64,000 bases of DNA from JAKZVK01 sp965248255 (GTDB lineage Bacteria > Acidobacteriota > Terriglobia > Bryobacterales > UBA6623), in assembly GCA_965248255.1 (NCBI GenBank), contig CBDFIW010000002.1:558001-622000 (forward strand). Direction: 5' to 3'. Positions 27,105-35,640 of the stretch are shown piece after piece; the stretch's first letter is position 1; each line of letters begins with the position of its first letter. A program made the translations under genes and the position numbers. Under the pieces are notes generated by a model. The model saw only the letters and a list, made by a program, of their open reading frames with translations, had not been told where the DNA came from and made no database searches.

Positions 27105-27764
27105 GTGAGACGCTGGGCAGCGAGAGCGCGTGTCGCATTGAAGGTGGCCCTGATCGCGGTCGGGGTTTACCTGGGGGCGACCTACTACCACCGCTGGACG
27201 CGCCCGCGGATCGAGCACGAGCGGCCGACGAGAGAGGTCCCTCTTGACCACTACACATACCTGCCGAAGTCGTACGTCACCGACTTCGTGTCCGCGAAGA
27301 AACTCGTCGGCAAGCCGCTGTGGGTCAAAGAGGGCTATCGCTGGATCTATGAGCCCGGCGACAACGCGCTGGGGCCGATCGAGCAGATCGTTCCCACCGG
27401 AGTGGCCCGCCGCGGCCGCGAAGTGCTCCTGAAGTTCGAAAAGGACGGACGTCGCTCCACGATCCCTATCGGCTCGGGCCGGCAGTTCTGGGTGGACGAG
27501 CTTTTCCTGCTCAAAGATCCTCGCGAGCTGTTTGACCACTGGACCGAGGAGGACTGGGCGCTGATCGAAAAGCACGAAGTCCGAGTCGGTATGAGCGAAT
27601 ACCAGGTGACCTTCGCTCTCGGCGCGGGCCAAGTGGTCGCCGCATCCAGGCACTCGGCGACCCGCGTCGTTGACTACAGCTTGGGCGAAGATGCGGGAAT
27701 CGCTCCGCTGCGGGTTACGTATCGGGATGGCGTCGTGGAGCGAGTTGCCGAGCCGCCAGGGTAG
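27105..27764 (+). CDS. Membrane-anchored protein of unknown function
   Basis: A 219-residue protein. I start at GTG 27105, preceded by a GGGGGA ribosome site, giving one N-terminal membrane helix (VALKVALIAVGVYLGATYY). The rest is a soluble domain with WVKEGYRWIYEPGDNALG and FWVDELFLLKDPRELFDHW, and a later segment HEVRVGMSEYQVTFALGAG that resembles SmpA/BamE-type folds in spacing. No family was firmly recognised. It lies 13 bases after ubiE, so it is probably in the same operon. Confidence 0.65.
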   Translation: MRRWAARARVALKVALIAVGVYLGATYYHRWTRPRIEHERPTREVPLDHYTYLPKSYVTDFVSAKKLVGKPLWVKEGYRWIYEPGDNALGPIEQIVPTGVARRGREVLLKFEKDGRRSTIPIGSGRQFWVDELFLLKDPRELFDHWTEEDWALIEKHEVRVGMSEYQVTFALGAGQVVAASRHSATRVVDYSLGEDAGIAPLRVTYRDGVVERVAEPPG

Positions 27765-27765
27765 C

Positions 27766-27805
27766 GACAGGCACTCCTGCCTGTCAGCCGGCGAGAAGCG
27801 CCGGC
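27766..27805. repeat. Two adjacent hairpins after the operon end
   Basis: GACAGGCA and TGCCTGTC form a perfect 8-bp stem with a four-base loop (27766-27785), immediately after the stop codon. A second hairpin, GCCGGC-N7-GCCGGC, follows. There is no T-run. They may end transcription with Rho or be REP-like units. The remaining gap to 28081 (about 275 bases) shows no convincing gene. Confidence 0.5.
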
Positions 27806-28081
27806 AATGACAATCTCGATGCGGCTGCTAGACGCCTCGTAGCGTCTCCTACGCCCCCTTCAGGGCTTCTCGTGCTTTCGTGCTGGTGACCCATGGTTCG
27901 CCGACGGCTCCACCGTGGGCTATGATCCCTCCGTCCGCTTCGCGGACTCGCGTCCTGTGTGGTCTGGTAGACCGAGGTCAGAGTGAGATTCTTCGTCAAG
28001 CCGGTCCTATAGTCCTCCGCATGGCACCGGACGAATCCCAACTTCAAAGCGTGCCGAGCGTCAAGAGAAGAAGCGGCGGCG

Positions 28082-28963
28082 TCAAAACACAACAATTGGG
28101 TGATACAACAGCGGCAACTTGGCCTCGGCAATCGCCACGAGCCGTCCATGCGGATCGATGGCCTTGATCCTTTTGGCCCCCTGTCCGGAACCGAACGCGG
28201 ATACTCGGAAGTCACGGCCGTGCAGAATACGCGCCGCCGTGACCTCATCGACCCGCTGGGCCGGCATCTCGGGCAAGACGCGTTCCGCCGGCACGAGCGC
28301 CTCCTCCAAACGGCCCTCGTTGCGCAGTGAGTCCAGCGCCTCGAGGGTGTGGGCATCCGACAAGGCGAAGTCTCCCGTGCTCGTTCGGCGCAGGGCCTGA
28401 ACGTGAGCGCCGACGCCGAGCCGTTGCCCGAGATCGTGCGCCAGTGAGCGCAGATACATCCCCGCCGAACACCGGACGCGCACGCGTGCCAGAGGCCCGT
28501 CGACACCCAAAAGAGCGAGTTCATAGATCTTGACCGGGACCGGTTCCAGGTTGACGGGCATCTTCTTACGCGCCAGTTTGTATGCGGGTACGCCGCCGAT
28601 CTTCTTGGCGGACACCGGCGGCGGAGTCTGGACGATCTCGCCCCGGAACTCCTGGAGCAACCCTTCTATCTGCGCCTCGGACACTTGGACCTCAACGGCC
28701 TTGGTGGTCGGTTCCCCGCAAGAGTCATAGGTGTCGGTGGCGAACCCGAAGCGAATCTCAGCCTCGTAGGCACGATCGTGCTTGAGGAAGAACTGCGCCA
28801 AGCGCGTCGCTTTGCCGACGACCATCGGTAAAACGCCTGTACCGAGGGGATCGAGCGTGCCCAGGTGCCCAATGCGCTTGATGCCGGTCAGGCGGCGGAC
28901 GCGCTGCACCGCGTCGTGGGACGAAATGCCCGCCGGCTTGTCGAGTATGATGACGCCGTCCAT
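28082..28963 (-). CDS. truB: tRNA pseudouridine(55) synthase TruB
   Basis: A 293-residue pseudouridine synthase forming psi55 in the T-loop of tRNA. The N-terminus GVIILDKPAGISSHDAVQRV and the catalytic motif GHLGTLDPLGTGVLP with D38 are diagnostic. Conserved RAYEAEIRFGFATDTYD and the RVRCSAGMYLRSLAHDLG motif follow. The C-terminal PUA-like part is short. In many genomes truB sits near rbfA and infB; here neither is present, and the gene is isolated between the ubiE unit and accessory sequence. Confidence 0.95.
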   Translation of the reverse strand: MDGVIILDKPAGISSHDAVQRVRRLTGIKRIGHLGTLDPLGTGVLPMVVGKATRLAQFFLKHDRAYEAEIRFGFATDTYDSCGEPTTKAVEVQVSEAQIEGLLQEFRGEIVQTPPPVSAKKIGGVPAYKLARKKMPVNLEPVPVKIYELALLGVDGPLARVRVRCSAGMYLRSLAHDLGQRLGVGAHVQALRRTSTGDFALSDAHTLEALDSLRNEGRLEEALVPAERVLPEMPAQRVDEVTAARILHGRDFRVSAFGSGQGAKRIKAIDPHGRLVAIAEAKLPLLYHPIVVF

Positions 28964-29187
28964 CGCAGTCTCATTCTAGCGAGGTCCCCGACCTCAAACC
29001 GGCGAGTCGGAGCTTCCATAACGCGGCGGGACTAGGTACACCGTTTCATAGATCCAGTCACGTATCTGAGCGGGCATCCGCCGCCATCCTGGGCGGGCGT
29101 GCACGGGGGCCCGCTCCTACATGGCAAATCGAAACGTAGCCGTATTGCGAAACACAGTACTAAGACACTACGGCTCCTCAGCCCTGG

Positions 29188-29277
29188 GTGAAAGTTGACA
29201 AAGCCCGGAAGCTCGGCGACGGCGGCATGGGCGTGGCCTACAAGGCCGCGGACATCAAACTCCATCGCTCGTTGCCC
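29188..29277 (+). pseudogene. Remnant of a Ser/Thr kinase glycine-rich loop
   Basis: About 30 codons read KLGDGGMGVAYKAADIKLHR, matching the start of the kinase domain found in the complete kinases of this window (EKLGEGGMGVVYKAEDTTL). The frame then loses similarity, so only the P-loop survives. It abuts the decayed third repeat of a metalloprotease-like gene on the other strand, indicating that two genes were fused by deletion. Confidence 0.6.
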
Positions 29278-29281
29278 GCTG

Positions 29282-29478
29282 TTGGGCGCGGATTCGGTCC
29301 CGCACACGGGCGCGGATCTTCTTGGCCTCCCAGGAGCTGAAGTTGAGTGTGCCGTTCACGGCCTGCCGCAACTGCTTGCGGTCTCAGCCGGGCCGCATCA
29401 GGCCGGCCAGGGAGTGTTTCCGGTAGCCCAGCGGCAGGTAGGCGATTTCATGGGCGATCAGGTGGCCCCAGATCACGG
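29282..29478 (-). pseudogene. Decayed third repeat of the metalloprotease-like gene
   Basis: On the minus strand this stretch reads HLIAHEIAYLPLGYRKHSLA, then GLMRPG, a TGA at 29384-29386, then DRKQLRQAVNGTLNFSSWEA and KKIRARV. It matches the C-terminal part of both repeats in the adjacent gene (AHEIGHLLLGEGSHSGKGIM and GRLGFSVKQAKRMRADL). The TGA stands where the family normally has tryptophan, and the second metal histidine of HEIGH has become tyrosine (HEIAY). It overlaps the adjacent gene's 3' end in another frame, so an internal deletion joined the two. Confidence 0.65.
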
Positions 29479-30704
29479 GCTGCCCGACCGCGCTTGGCCA
29501 CCCGCGCCAGCAGATCGGCTCTCATTCGTTTGGCCTGTTTGACGCTGAAGCCCAACCTCCCCTTGGCGGCGTCGTCCATCTCCTGCTTGCGCCAGGGAGT
29601 ACGCATGATTCCTTTCCCCGAATGGCTTCCCTCGCCCAGTAGAAGATGACCGATTTCGTGGGCCAGGATGTATCCCAGCATCTGCGCCATTGACGTCGGA
29701 TGTCCGGTGGCCAGTTGTTCAGCCGCTTCGAAGAACACACTGGCCTGGGATGCGAGCTTCCCCTTCTCGGTTGGCAGGGCTGCAAAGGCCAACCGATAAC
29801 GCGGGTTCTGAGAACGAGGAGCAATCCGGATCACAAGCTCGGTGGGTGTTGCACGGCCGCGGCAGTCGGTGTTGATTTGGAGTTCTGCCAGGGAGGTGGG
29901 ACAGTCGATCCACAGCGTGTGAACATCCACGTCGCGCAAAACCCTGCCCGCTTGCCCTTTGGCCGCGGCCACGATCCGCTCCGCGACCCCCGCGTAGTTA
30001 AAGACACGTACCGTGACTGTTGGTCTAGGATTGACTTCGCCCGGGATGGTCGCCGAGGCATGAGTTCGCTCCAGCATCTGAGCCCGGATCCGTTGCGCCT
30101 CCTCCGGATGGAACAGCAGCGTGCCCTGAGACATGCTTATCAGGTCCTCGCGACTCCACCCGCCGCACATCAGACCTCGATCCGCGTGCCGTTCCAGACT
30201 GAGCAGCAAGTGACCGATTTCATGCGCCATGATGTGGCCCAGAATCGCGGAACGAGAGGCGACACCCCTGGCCGCCTGTTCCTCCGCCCGAAAATAATAG
30301 ACGGCCACGATCGTTCCAAATCCCTTGACCCCATGCGGGATGCGAGCCACGCCCACCCGGCTCGGATCGGTAAAACGGCCTTTGACCCGTGATCGCGGCA
30401 CGATTTGAAGCATGAGATGCAGGGGGTCCGGGACCTGATTACAGGTAGGATGATTCTGGAGTTCTTCGTCTGAGGTGGGGCAGCCGGTCCAGATCACCTC
30501 CAGGCCCACTTGGCGGAAGATCCGCGCTGCTTGCTCTTCAGCCTTCTTCAAGACGCCGACCGGAACGCCGTCGTAATCGTAGACTCGCACAGTAATTGCC
30601 GGTCTCGGATTAGGTTCGACGCCGGACGCTGTGTCGGCAAGACCTGCCGAACTCAGGGTCAACAGGGAACTCAAGATCAGGAAATTTCTGGATAACCGCT
30701 TCAT
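29448..30704 (-). CDS. Exported protein with two tandem HEIGH metalloprotease-like domains
   Basis: A 418-residue protein with a signal peptide (RNFLILSSLLTLSSAGLA) and two copies of a roughly 180-residue domain (about 35-215 and 226-402). Each begins RP(A/T)(I/V)TVRV, has a CPTS segment and a putative zinc site HEIGHLLL (161-168 and 349-356), followed eight residues after the second metal histidine by another histidine and then a methionine-turn-like (G)(L/I)M. This resembles metzincins with a longer loop; peptidase activity is inferred. The ATG at 30704 has GGAGGT seven bases upstream. The last residues come from fusion with a decayed third copy. Confidence 0.75.
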   Translation of the reverse strand: MKRLSRNFLILSSLLTLSSAGLADTASGVEPNPRPAITVRVYDYDGVPVGVLKKAEEQAARIFRQVGLEVIWTGCPTSDEELQNHPTCNQVPDPLHLMLQIVPRSRVKGRFTDPSRVGVARIPHGVKGFGTIVAVYYFRAEEQAARGVASRSAILGHIMAHEIGHLLLSLERHADRGLMCGGWSREDLISMSQGTLLFHPEEAQRIRAQMLERTHASATIPGEVNPRPTVTVRVFNYAGVAERIVAAAKGQAGRVLRDVDVHTLWIDCPTSLAELQINTDCRGRATPTELVIRIAPRSQNPRYRLAFAALPTEKGKLASQASVFFEAAEQLATGHPTSMAQMLGYILAHEIGHLLLGEGSHSGKGIMRTPWRKQEMDDAAKGRLGFSVKQAKRMRADLLARVAKRGRAARDLGPPDRP

Positions 30705-30945
30705 GGCTCTCACCTCCGTGGGGGTTGGTAAGAGCCAGAATCCGGCCGCTAGGCTGGTACCTCAAGGCACCTGGCGACTGATTATTTCTTAAGTAGTCAT
30801 CGACTAGTTATTGAGAGATAAACCAATGAAACAGAGGAACTTATGGCTGCCCCGAGGCATCTGAAATCCGCCCGAAATTCCTTGCCGCCGCGGTGTTATA
30901 CTTCCCCTATCCGGTGGGAGGATCGAAGGCGGAGCGGACTACACC

Positions 30946-31545
30946 ATGCTCGAAGCCGAACAAGCGTTGCGGATCGTCCGTTTCGAAAAGTTCGAGGTCA
31001 GCCTGAGCGCGGGCGAGCTTCGCAAGAATGGGATCAGGATTAGGCTTCAAGACCAGCCTTTCCAGGTCCTGGCGGCGTTGCTCGAGCGCCCCGGAAAACT
31101 GGTCACCCGCCAAGCCCTGCGCGAGAGGCTCTGGTCAGGCGATACCTTTGTCGACTTCGACCGCAGCCTCAACACGGCGATTGCCAAGATCCGCGAAGCG
31201 CTGGGCGACTCGGCCAACGAGCCCCGCTTCGTCGAGACCCTGCCTCGACGCGGCTATCGCTTCATCGGGCAGATCGAGCGGCTCGACCCCACCGGTCAGA
31301 TCGTCGGGCTGCCGGCGGGCGCGGGTGCCAAAGGAACCATTTCCCGTTACCGTCTTTTGGAAAAGCTCGGTGAAGGCGGCATGGGGGTGGTGTACAAGGC
31401 CGAGGACACCACGCTGCAGCGAAACGTGGCCCTGAAATTCCTGGCCCCCCATCTGACCCGAGACCCCCCAGGCCAAACAGCGCTTCCTACGAGAGGCGCG
31501 GGCCGCGGCGAGCGTCGAGCACCCCAACATCTGCGCCGTCCATGA
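30946..31545 (+). pseudogene. Winged-helix/Ser-Thr kinase, N-terminal part (frameshifted)
   Basis: The first part of a large gene that continues to 33978 across three frames. Residues about 8-105 form a CadC/OmpR-type winged helix: FQVLAALLERPGKLVTRQAL, then FDRSLNTAIAKIREALGD and LPRRGYRFIG. The kinase domain begins RYRLLEKLGEGGMGVVYKAE with the VALKFLAPHL lysine. The frame breaks in a six-C run (31464-31469); removing one C restores DPQAKQRFLREARAAA. In this frame it ends in nonsense at 31545. Intact relatives are cytoplasmic DNA-binding kinases attached to a periplasmic propeller. Confidence 0.75.
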
Positions 31546-32251
31546 GATCGACGAGGTGGACGGGCAGACGTTCATCGCGATGGCTTACGTTGAGGGACAA
31601 ACTCTCGACAGGAAGATCGAGCAGCGGCCGCTCGAGCTCGCAGAAGCGGTCCAGATCGCGAGCGAAGTGGCGTTGGGGTTGGAGGCGGCTCACCACAAGG
31701 GTGTCGTTCACCGCGACATCAAGGGCGCGAACATCATGATCAGCGAGGCGCGCCCAGGGGTGGCGTCGCAGGTAAAGGTGATGGACTTCGGGCTGGCGCG
31801 GCTGCTGGACCAGGGGACTCTGACGAGCCTCGAGACGGCGCTGGACACGCTATCCTACGCGGCGCCGGAACAGGCGCGAGGGGAGGAGATAGATCAACGG
31901 GCGGACATCTGGTCGCTGGGGGTGGTGCTCTATCAGATGGTAAGCGGCCGGTTGCCGTTCAAGGGTGAAACCGACGCCGCGGTTCTGTACGCAATTCTCC
32001 ACAAGGACCCCGAGCCGCTGACGGACGTTCAAGACGGCGTGCCGATCGAGATCAAGAAGGTGATCGAGAAGGCCCTGGCGAAGAACCCGAATCAGCGCTA
32101 CCAGCAGGCGGGAGAGTTGCTGGTGGATCTCGGAAGCATACAGGAGCAACGGGAGGTCGCGGGCGGCGCGAGGGCGCCTCGGAAGCGAGCTGCGAAGCCG
32201 AAACCTCTCCGCGCCCTGCCACGCGGCGAAGGCGCTGGGCCTTGGGGATGA
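31469..32251 (+). pseudogene. Winged-helix/Ser-Thr kinase, middle part with the catalytic core
   Basis: Continues the kinase from the C run in the next frame: HPNICAVHEIDEVDGQTFIA, the catalytic GVVHRDIKGANIMI, VMDFGLARLL, YAAPEQARG and DIWSLGVVLYQMVSG. It ends with the C-lobe IEKALAKNPNQRYQQAGELL. A basic linker follows, and somewhere between about 32160 and 32220 coding shifts again, to the frame reading RRRRWALGMTAAAVVLTIAG. The catalytic residues are intact, so damage is recent or a sequencing artefact. Confidence 0.75.
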
Positions 32252-33978
32252 CTGCCGCGGCGGTCGTCCTGACGATTGCCGGCCTGTCGGTTGGGAATTT
32301 CCTGCCTACAGCCGAACAGCCCCTGGAACCCCTACGGACCGTTCCCCTTACGAGCTACTCAGACATAGAGAGTCAACCCACATTCTCCCCAGAGGGCAGT
32401 CGGGTGGCCTTCAGCTGGAAAGGGGAGAAGCGGGACAATTGGGATGTTTACGTCAAGCTCATCGGGCCCGGCCCGCCGTTGCGACTGACGACCGACCCCG
32501 ACGTGGATCACAGCGCCGCTTGGTCGCCGGACGGGCAACACATCGCCTTTCTCCGTGGACCTTTCCCAGGGCAGAAGGCTGACGTCTTCCTCGTTCCCGC
32601 CCTTGGAGGGCCGAAACGTAAACTAGCTGAGACGCGGATACCGCCCGTTTATGTTGTGGGAACCTGCCTGAACTGGTCTCCGGACAGCCGTTGGCTGGCT
32701 GTGTGCGATGCGGATGATTCCGAATTAATGAAGAGCTTGTTTCTGCTCTCGGTTGATTCCGGTGAAATGCGAAGGTTGACGTCGGCGCCGGAGGGCTCGC
32801 TCGACGGTGATCTCAGTCCCGCCTTTTCTCCGGACGGCCGCACTCTCGCCTTCACCCGGGGCGGCGCCGCCTTTTTCCGTGATCTCTATCTGCTGGATCT
32901 CGGAGACGATCTGATCCCAAAAGGTGAACCGGGGCGGTGGACCTCTATGGAGGGCTTGACCACGAGTCCCGTTTTTACCTCCGATGGCCGCGACATTGTC
33001 TTCGCTTCGGGCACGACCGACGCCCCAAGCCTCTGGAGAGTGCCGGCATCCGGGTCGGCCCCGCCTCAACGGCTCTCTTTCGGGGAGCGCGCATTGTTTC
33101 CGGCGATCTCCCGCCGAGGGAACCGGGCAGCTTATATGAACGTCCCGGAAGGCGGAGTCAACATCTGGCGCGCTAATCTACCCATGACGGACGGGGCCGC
33201 CATCAAGCTGATTTCCTCTTCGCGGCATGACGACGACCCGCGATATTCTCCCGATGGAAAGAGCATCGCGTTCACGTCGTATCGCTCCGGCATCAACGAG
33301 ATCTGGAAGTGCGACAGTGACGGCTCGAACGCTGTACAACTGACTTCGCTTGGCGCCTCGACGACAAGTCGGCCCCGGTGGGCACCCGATGGGAGCAGCA
33401 TCGGATTCACGTCTGATCGCGAGGGGCAGGTTGGCGTTTACGTCGTCAACGCCGACGGGGGCGCGCCTCGGCGCTTGACGAGCGGCTGGTACCCAAGCTG
33501 GTCGAGGGACGGAAAGTGGATCTACTTCACCTCAGCCTCACCAGAGGATCCCCAGATTCACAAGATTTTCAGAATGCCGGCCACCGGGCAAGGCCCTGCC
33601 CAGGTAGTGGTGGCCGGGGGCGGCCGTGCGATGGAATCGCCCGACGGGAACCTGTTTTACTTTGGGCGTAGCGTCACAAACTCATCTCTGTGGAGAATGC
33701 CGGTGGAGGGAGGCAAGGAAAGCCAGGTCATTGAATCGTTGTTCATGGAGCAGTACGAGGTCGTCGAGGACGGGATCTATTTCATACCCGAATTGACTCC
33801 GGGAGCCGGCTCTTCGATTCAGTTTCTTCGCTTCGCCACGGGCGCCGTCGAGCAGGTCTTAACTTTCGAAGGGCATCCGGGGTACGGCCTGAGCGTTTCC
33901 CCCGACGGCCGATCGATCCTGTACAGCCAGGGGGACCCATTGGAAGCCGACATCATGCTGGTGGAGAATTTCCGGTGA
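32242..33978 (+). pseudogene. PD40/TolB-like beta-propeller part of the broken kinase gene
   Basis: A 578-residue open frame that starts in the membrane helix (TAAAVVLTIAGLSVGNFL) of the broken kinase. It continues with at least seven PD40/WD40-like repeats bearing the FSPDG/WSPDG motif: PTFSPEGSRVAF, AAWSPDGQHIAFLR, AFSPDGRTLAFTR, YSPDGKSIAFTSY and WAPDGSSIGFTSD. The propeller would lie outside the inner membrane and may sense a ligand. By itself it has no signal of its own other than the helix. Its own start (TTG near 32242) is only where the open frame begins. Confidence 0.78.
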
Positions 33979-34060
33979 GGGTTTGGCGTCGTTCGGTTGG
34001 CACGCAGCGCCCGGCGGAAGCCCCGTGGCCGTGGGACAAGAGGCCGAGCACAGAGTCAGG

Positions 34061-34368
34061 AGCCCCGCAGGGGCGACGGGATAGTAGCCCAGGGCGATCA
34101 GCCCTGGGTCAGGATCATAAGGCCCAGCAAGCCCTGCAAGGGCGCAGGAAAAATGGCACAGACCCCTACGCACCCGCTGACCCGCGCGGTCTTCGTCATG
34201 AAACCTTTCCTGCGCCCCTGCGGGGCTTCTGGTGTTGTGTGTGGGTATCCATACCCAGGGCTGATCGCCCTGGGCTACTATCCGACGCCCCTGCGGGGCT
34301 TGGTCCGTCGTCCGTTCCCGAACCCAGGGCTGGCGGCTCTGGGCTATTATCCGACGCCCCTTCGGGGC
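34061..34368. repeat. Cluster of REP-like palindromic repeats
   Basis: At least three near-complete units share a two-part design: a GCCCCGCAGGGGC-type palindrome next to ATAGTAGCCCAGGGCGATCA and its partner half GCCCTGGG. They lie at 34061-34109 (one orientation) and 34253-34300 and 34322-34368 (opposite orientation). A partial copy is near 34130, and a degenerate one near 34550. The repeats fill most of the noncoding 33979-34646 gap. They may be mobilised by a RAYT transposase elsewhere, which is an inference. Confidence 0.75.
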
Positions 34369-34380
34369 GGCAGGATCACA

Positions 34381-34485
34381 AGATGCGTATCTCGGCGCCA
34401 TCTGGTATCCGCTCTATCCTTTCCGCCCGTCCCCGCGTTGGCGCAAAGCGTCACCGGGGCCTTCGTGGGGCGCGTCACCGATCCG
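34381..34485 (+). pseudogene. Remnant of a TonB-dependent receptor/carboxypeptidase-regulatory protein start
   Basis: A 35-codon stretch reads a signal-like LVSALSFPPVPALAQSVTGA followed by FVGRVTDP. The pattern AQ-x-VTG-x-(F/L)-x-G-x-VTDP is the usual start of Oar-like TonB receptors with an N-terminal carboxypeptidase-regulatory domain, abundant in Acidobacteria. The frame then runs into a repeat copy with no further similarity, so only the beginning survives. Confidence 0.5.
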
Positions 34486-34659
34486 GTTTGGCGTTGTTCG
34501 GTTGGAACGCAGCCCTGGGCCCAGCTCGACCAGCCCGAGGTTCGAGCTGAATCAGAAGCCCCGCTGGGGCGAGGGGATAGTAAGGGCGATCAGACCTCTA
34601 CGGCTCCTGAATGGGAGCATCCTTCGAGACTCGCCATGATATCCTAGGGCGTGTTAACA

Positions 34660-35055
34660 CTAACGTAGGGTATCGAAACGTAGAGCCTCGACGATGAGGG
34701 CGAAGTGGAGGAAGGCGGGGAACATGACGTCGAGCTTGTCGAAGCGGGAGAAGATGCGGCGGAATCCCTTGAGCCGTCGGAAGAGTCTCTCGATCTCGTT
34801 GCGGCGGCGATAGAGCGCTCGGTCGTATTCCCACGGCTCCAGGCGGGTGCGCCGGGGCGGCACGACGGGAATCCATCCGAAATCCAAAGCCAGTTGGCGT
34901 GTCTGATCGTCCTCATAGGCGCCGTCCATCAGCAGCGGCAGCGGCTCGGGCAGTGGCCCCAGACCACCGAGCAGTTCGCGGCCCTGCTGGGCGTCGTGCG
35001 CTTGGCCGGGCGAGAGAGCGAAGGTTATCGCCGTTCGAGCATTTGCGGCAACCAT
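34660..35055 (-). CDS. IS5-family transposase, second frame (OrfB)
   Basis: Carries the remaining DDE residues: an aspartate in LLMDGAYEDD and a glutamate in RRRNEIERLFRRLKGFRRI. The frame continues from the -1 slip site and is open upstream of its nominal start at 35055 (TKIHMVAANARTAITF). It is only meaningful as the C-terminal half of the fused transposase. Its stop lies within or next to the inverted repeat. Confidence 0.85.
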   Translation of the reverse strand: MVAANARTAITFALSPGQAHDAQQGRELLGGLGPLPEPLPLLMDGAYEDDQTRQLALDFGWIPVVPPRRTRLEPWEYDRALYRRRNEIERLFRRLKGFRRIFSRFDKLDVMFPAFLHFALIVEALRFDTLR

Positions 35056-35431
35056 ATGAATCTTGGTGGTCCATCCGCCGCGGGATTTGCCGATCGCTCG
35101 CGGACCGTTTTTTTAACGCGCCCGTGCCGTCGGGATGAGCCTTCACGATGGTCGAGTCCATTGACACGGCTTCGATTCGGATGCGGACCAGCTGCTCGCG
35201 CTGCAGTTTCTCGAAGACGGCGTCGAGCACGCCGTTCTTCGACCAGCGGTTCATGCGGGTATAAATGGTGTGCCAGTTACCGAAGCGTTTAGGCAAGCCG
35301 CGCCATTTGCAGCCCTGCTCGGCGACATACAACATGGCGTTCAAAACCGTGAGGTTCGGCAGGCTCACATTGCCGCGCTGGCGGGGCAGGACCGGCTCGA
35401 TGCGGCGGTATTGCTGCTCGGTGATCTCCAT
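34913..35431 (-). CDS. IS5-family transposase, first frame (OrfA)
   Basis: The first 172 codons. Genuine sequence runs from TEQQYRRIEPVLPRQRG through WRGLPKRFGNWHTIYTRMNR to the first catalytic aspartate in MDSTIVKAH, then DGTGALKK. At TTA-AAA-AAA (seven A's near 35109-35115) a -1 slip yields KNGPRAIGKSRGG, the true continuation. Without the slip the frame becomes unrelated and stops at 34913. A DUF4096-like N-terminal domain is typical of this IS group. The ribosome site GGAGGT abuts the ATG. Confidence 0.85.
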   Translation of the reverse strand: MEITEQQYRRIEPVLPRQRGNVSLPNLTVLNAMLYVAEQGCKWRGLPKRFGNWHTIYTRMNRWSKNGVLDAVFEKLQREQLVRIRIEAVSMDSTIVKAHPDGTGALKKRSASDRQIPRRMDHQDSYGCRKCSNGDNLRSLARPSARRPAGPRTARWSGATARAAAAADGRRL

Positions 35432-35477
35432 ACCTCCGAGTATAGCAGCTTTTGCGACTTAGTGTTAACACGCCCTA

Positions 35478-35640
35478 GGACGCAAGCTGGAGCCCCGCCT
35501 TCGCCGGTTAGGGTGTCGTAGAGGTGACGGACAATCTTGCCGGCCGCCTCCTCCAGGCTGGCGCTATCGGCCGCGATCTTGCCCACGGCGTCGGTGTAGG
35601 CCTCCGCGTCGCCTGCGGAGAAACTCGAAAGATTGGACAT
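35478..35640 (-). pseudogene. Small gene truncated by the IS5-family element
   Basis: Starts at an ATG with a strong GAGGAGGT site six bases upstream. It encodes SNLSSFSAGDAEAYTDAVGK, then DSASLEEAAGKIVRHLYDTL and GGAPACV, a pattern I associate with a family of small acidobacterial/deltaproteobacterial proteins that often precede sensor kinases. The element cuts it after about 54 codons. The sequence across the IS at 34646 and below shows no convincing continuation, so the 3' part has been lost. Confidence 0.6.

Larger units (their letters stand above)
34647..35475 (-). mobile_element. IS5-family insertion sequence (IS427-like), 829 bp
   Basis: Bounded by perfect 17-bp inverted repeats GGGCGTGTTAACACTAA (34647-34663 and its complement at 35459-35475), with a TA on each side as a likely target duplication. 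It carries an IS5-type DDE transposase in two overlapping frames on the minus strand, joined at a seven-A run. The insertion cuts a small gene that starts at 35640. Confidence 0.9.

Noticed and set aside
27784..28524. A 246-codon minus-strand frame overlapping truB
   Set aside because: truB occupies the region in another frame with its catalytic motif; this frame is arginine- and cysteine-rich noise.
34061..34368. Possible CRISPR array
   Set aside because: The repeats are palindromic, in mixed orientation and unevenly spaced, without unique spacers of constant size; they fit REP-like units.
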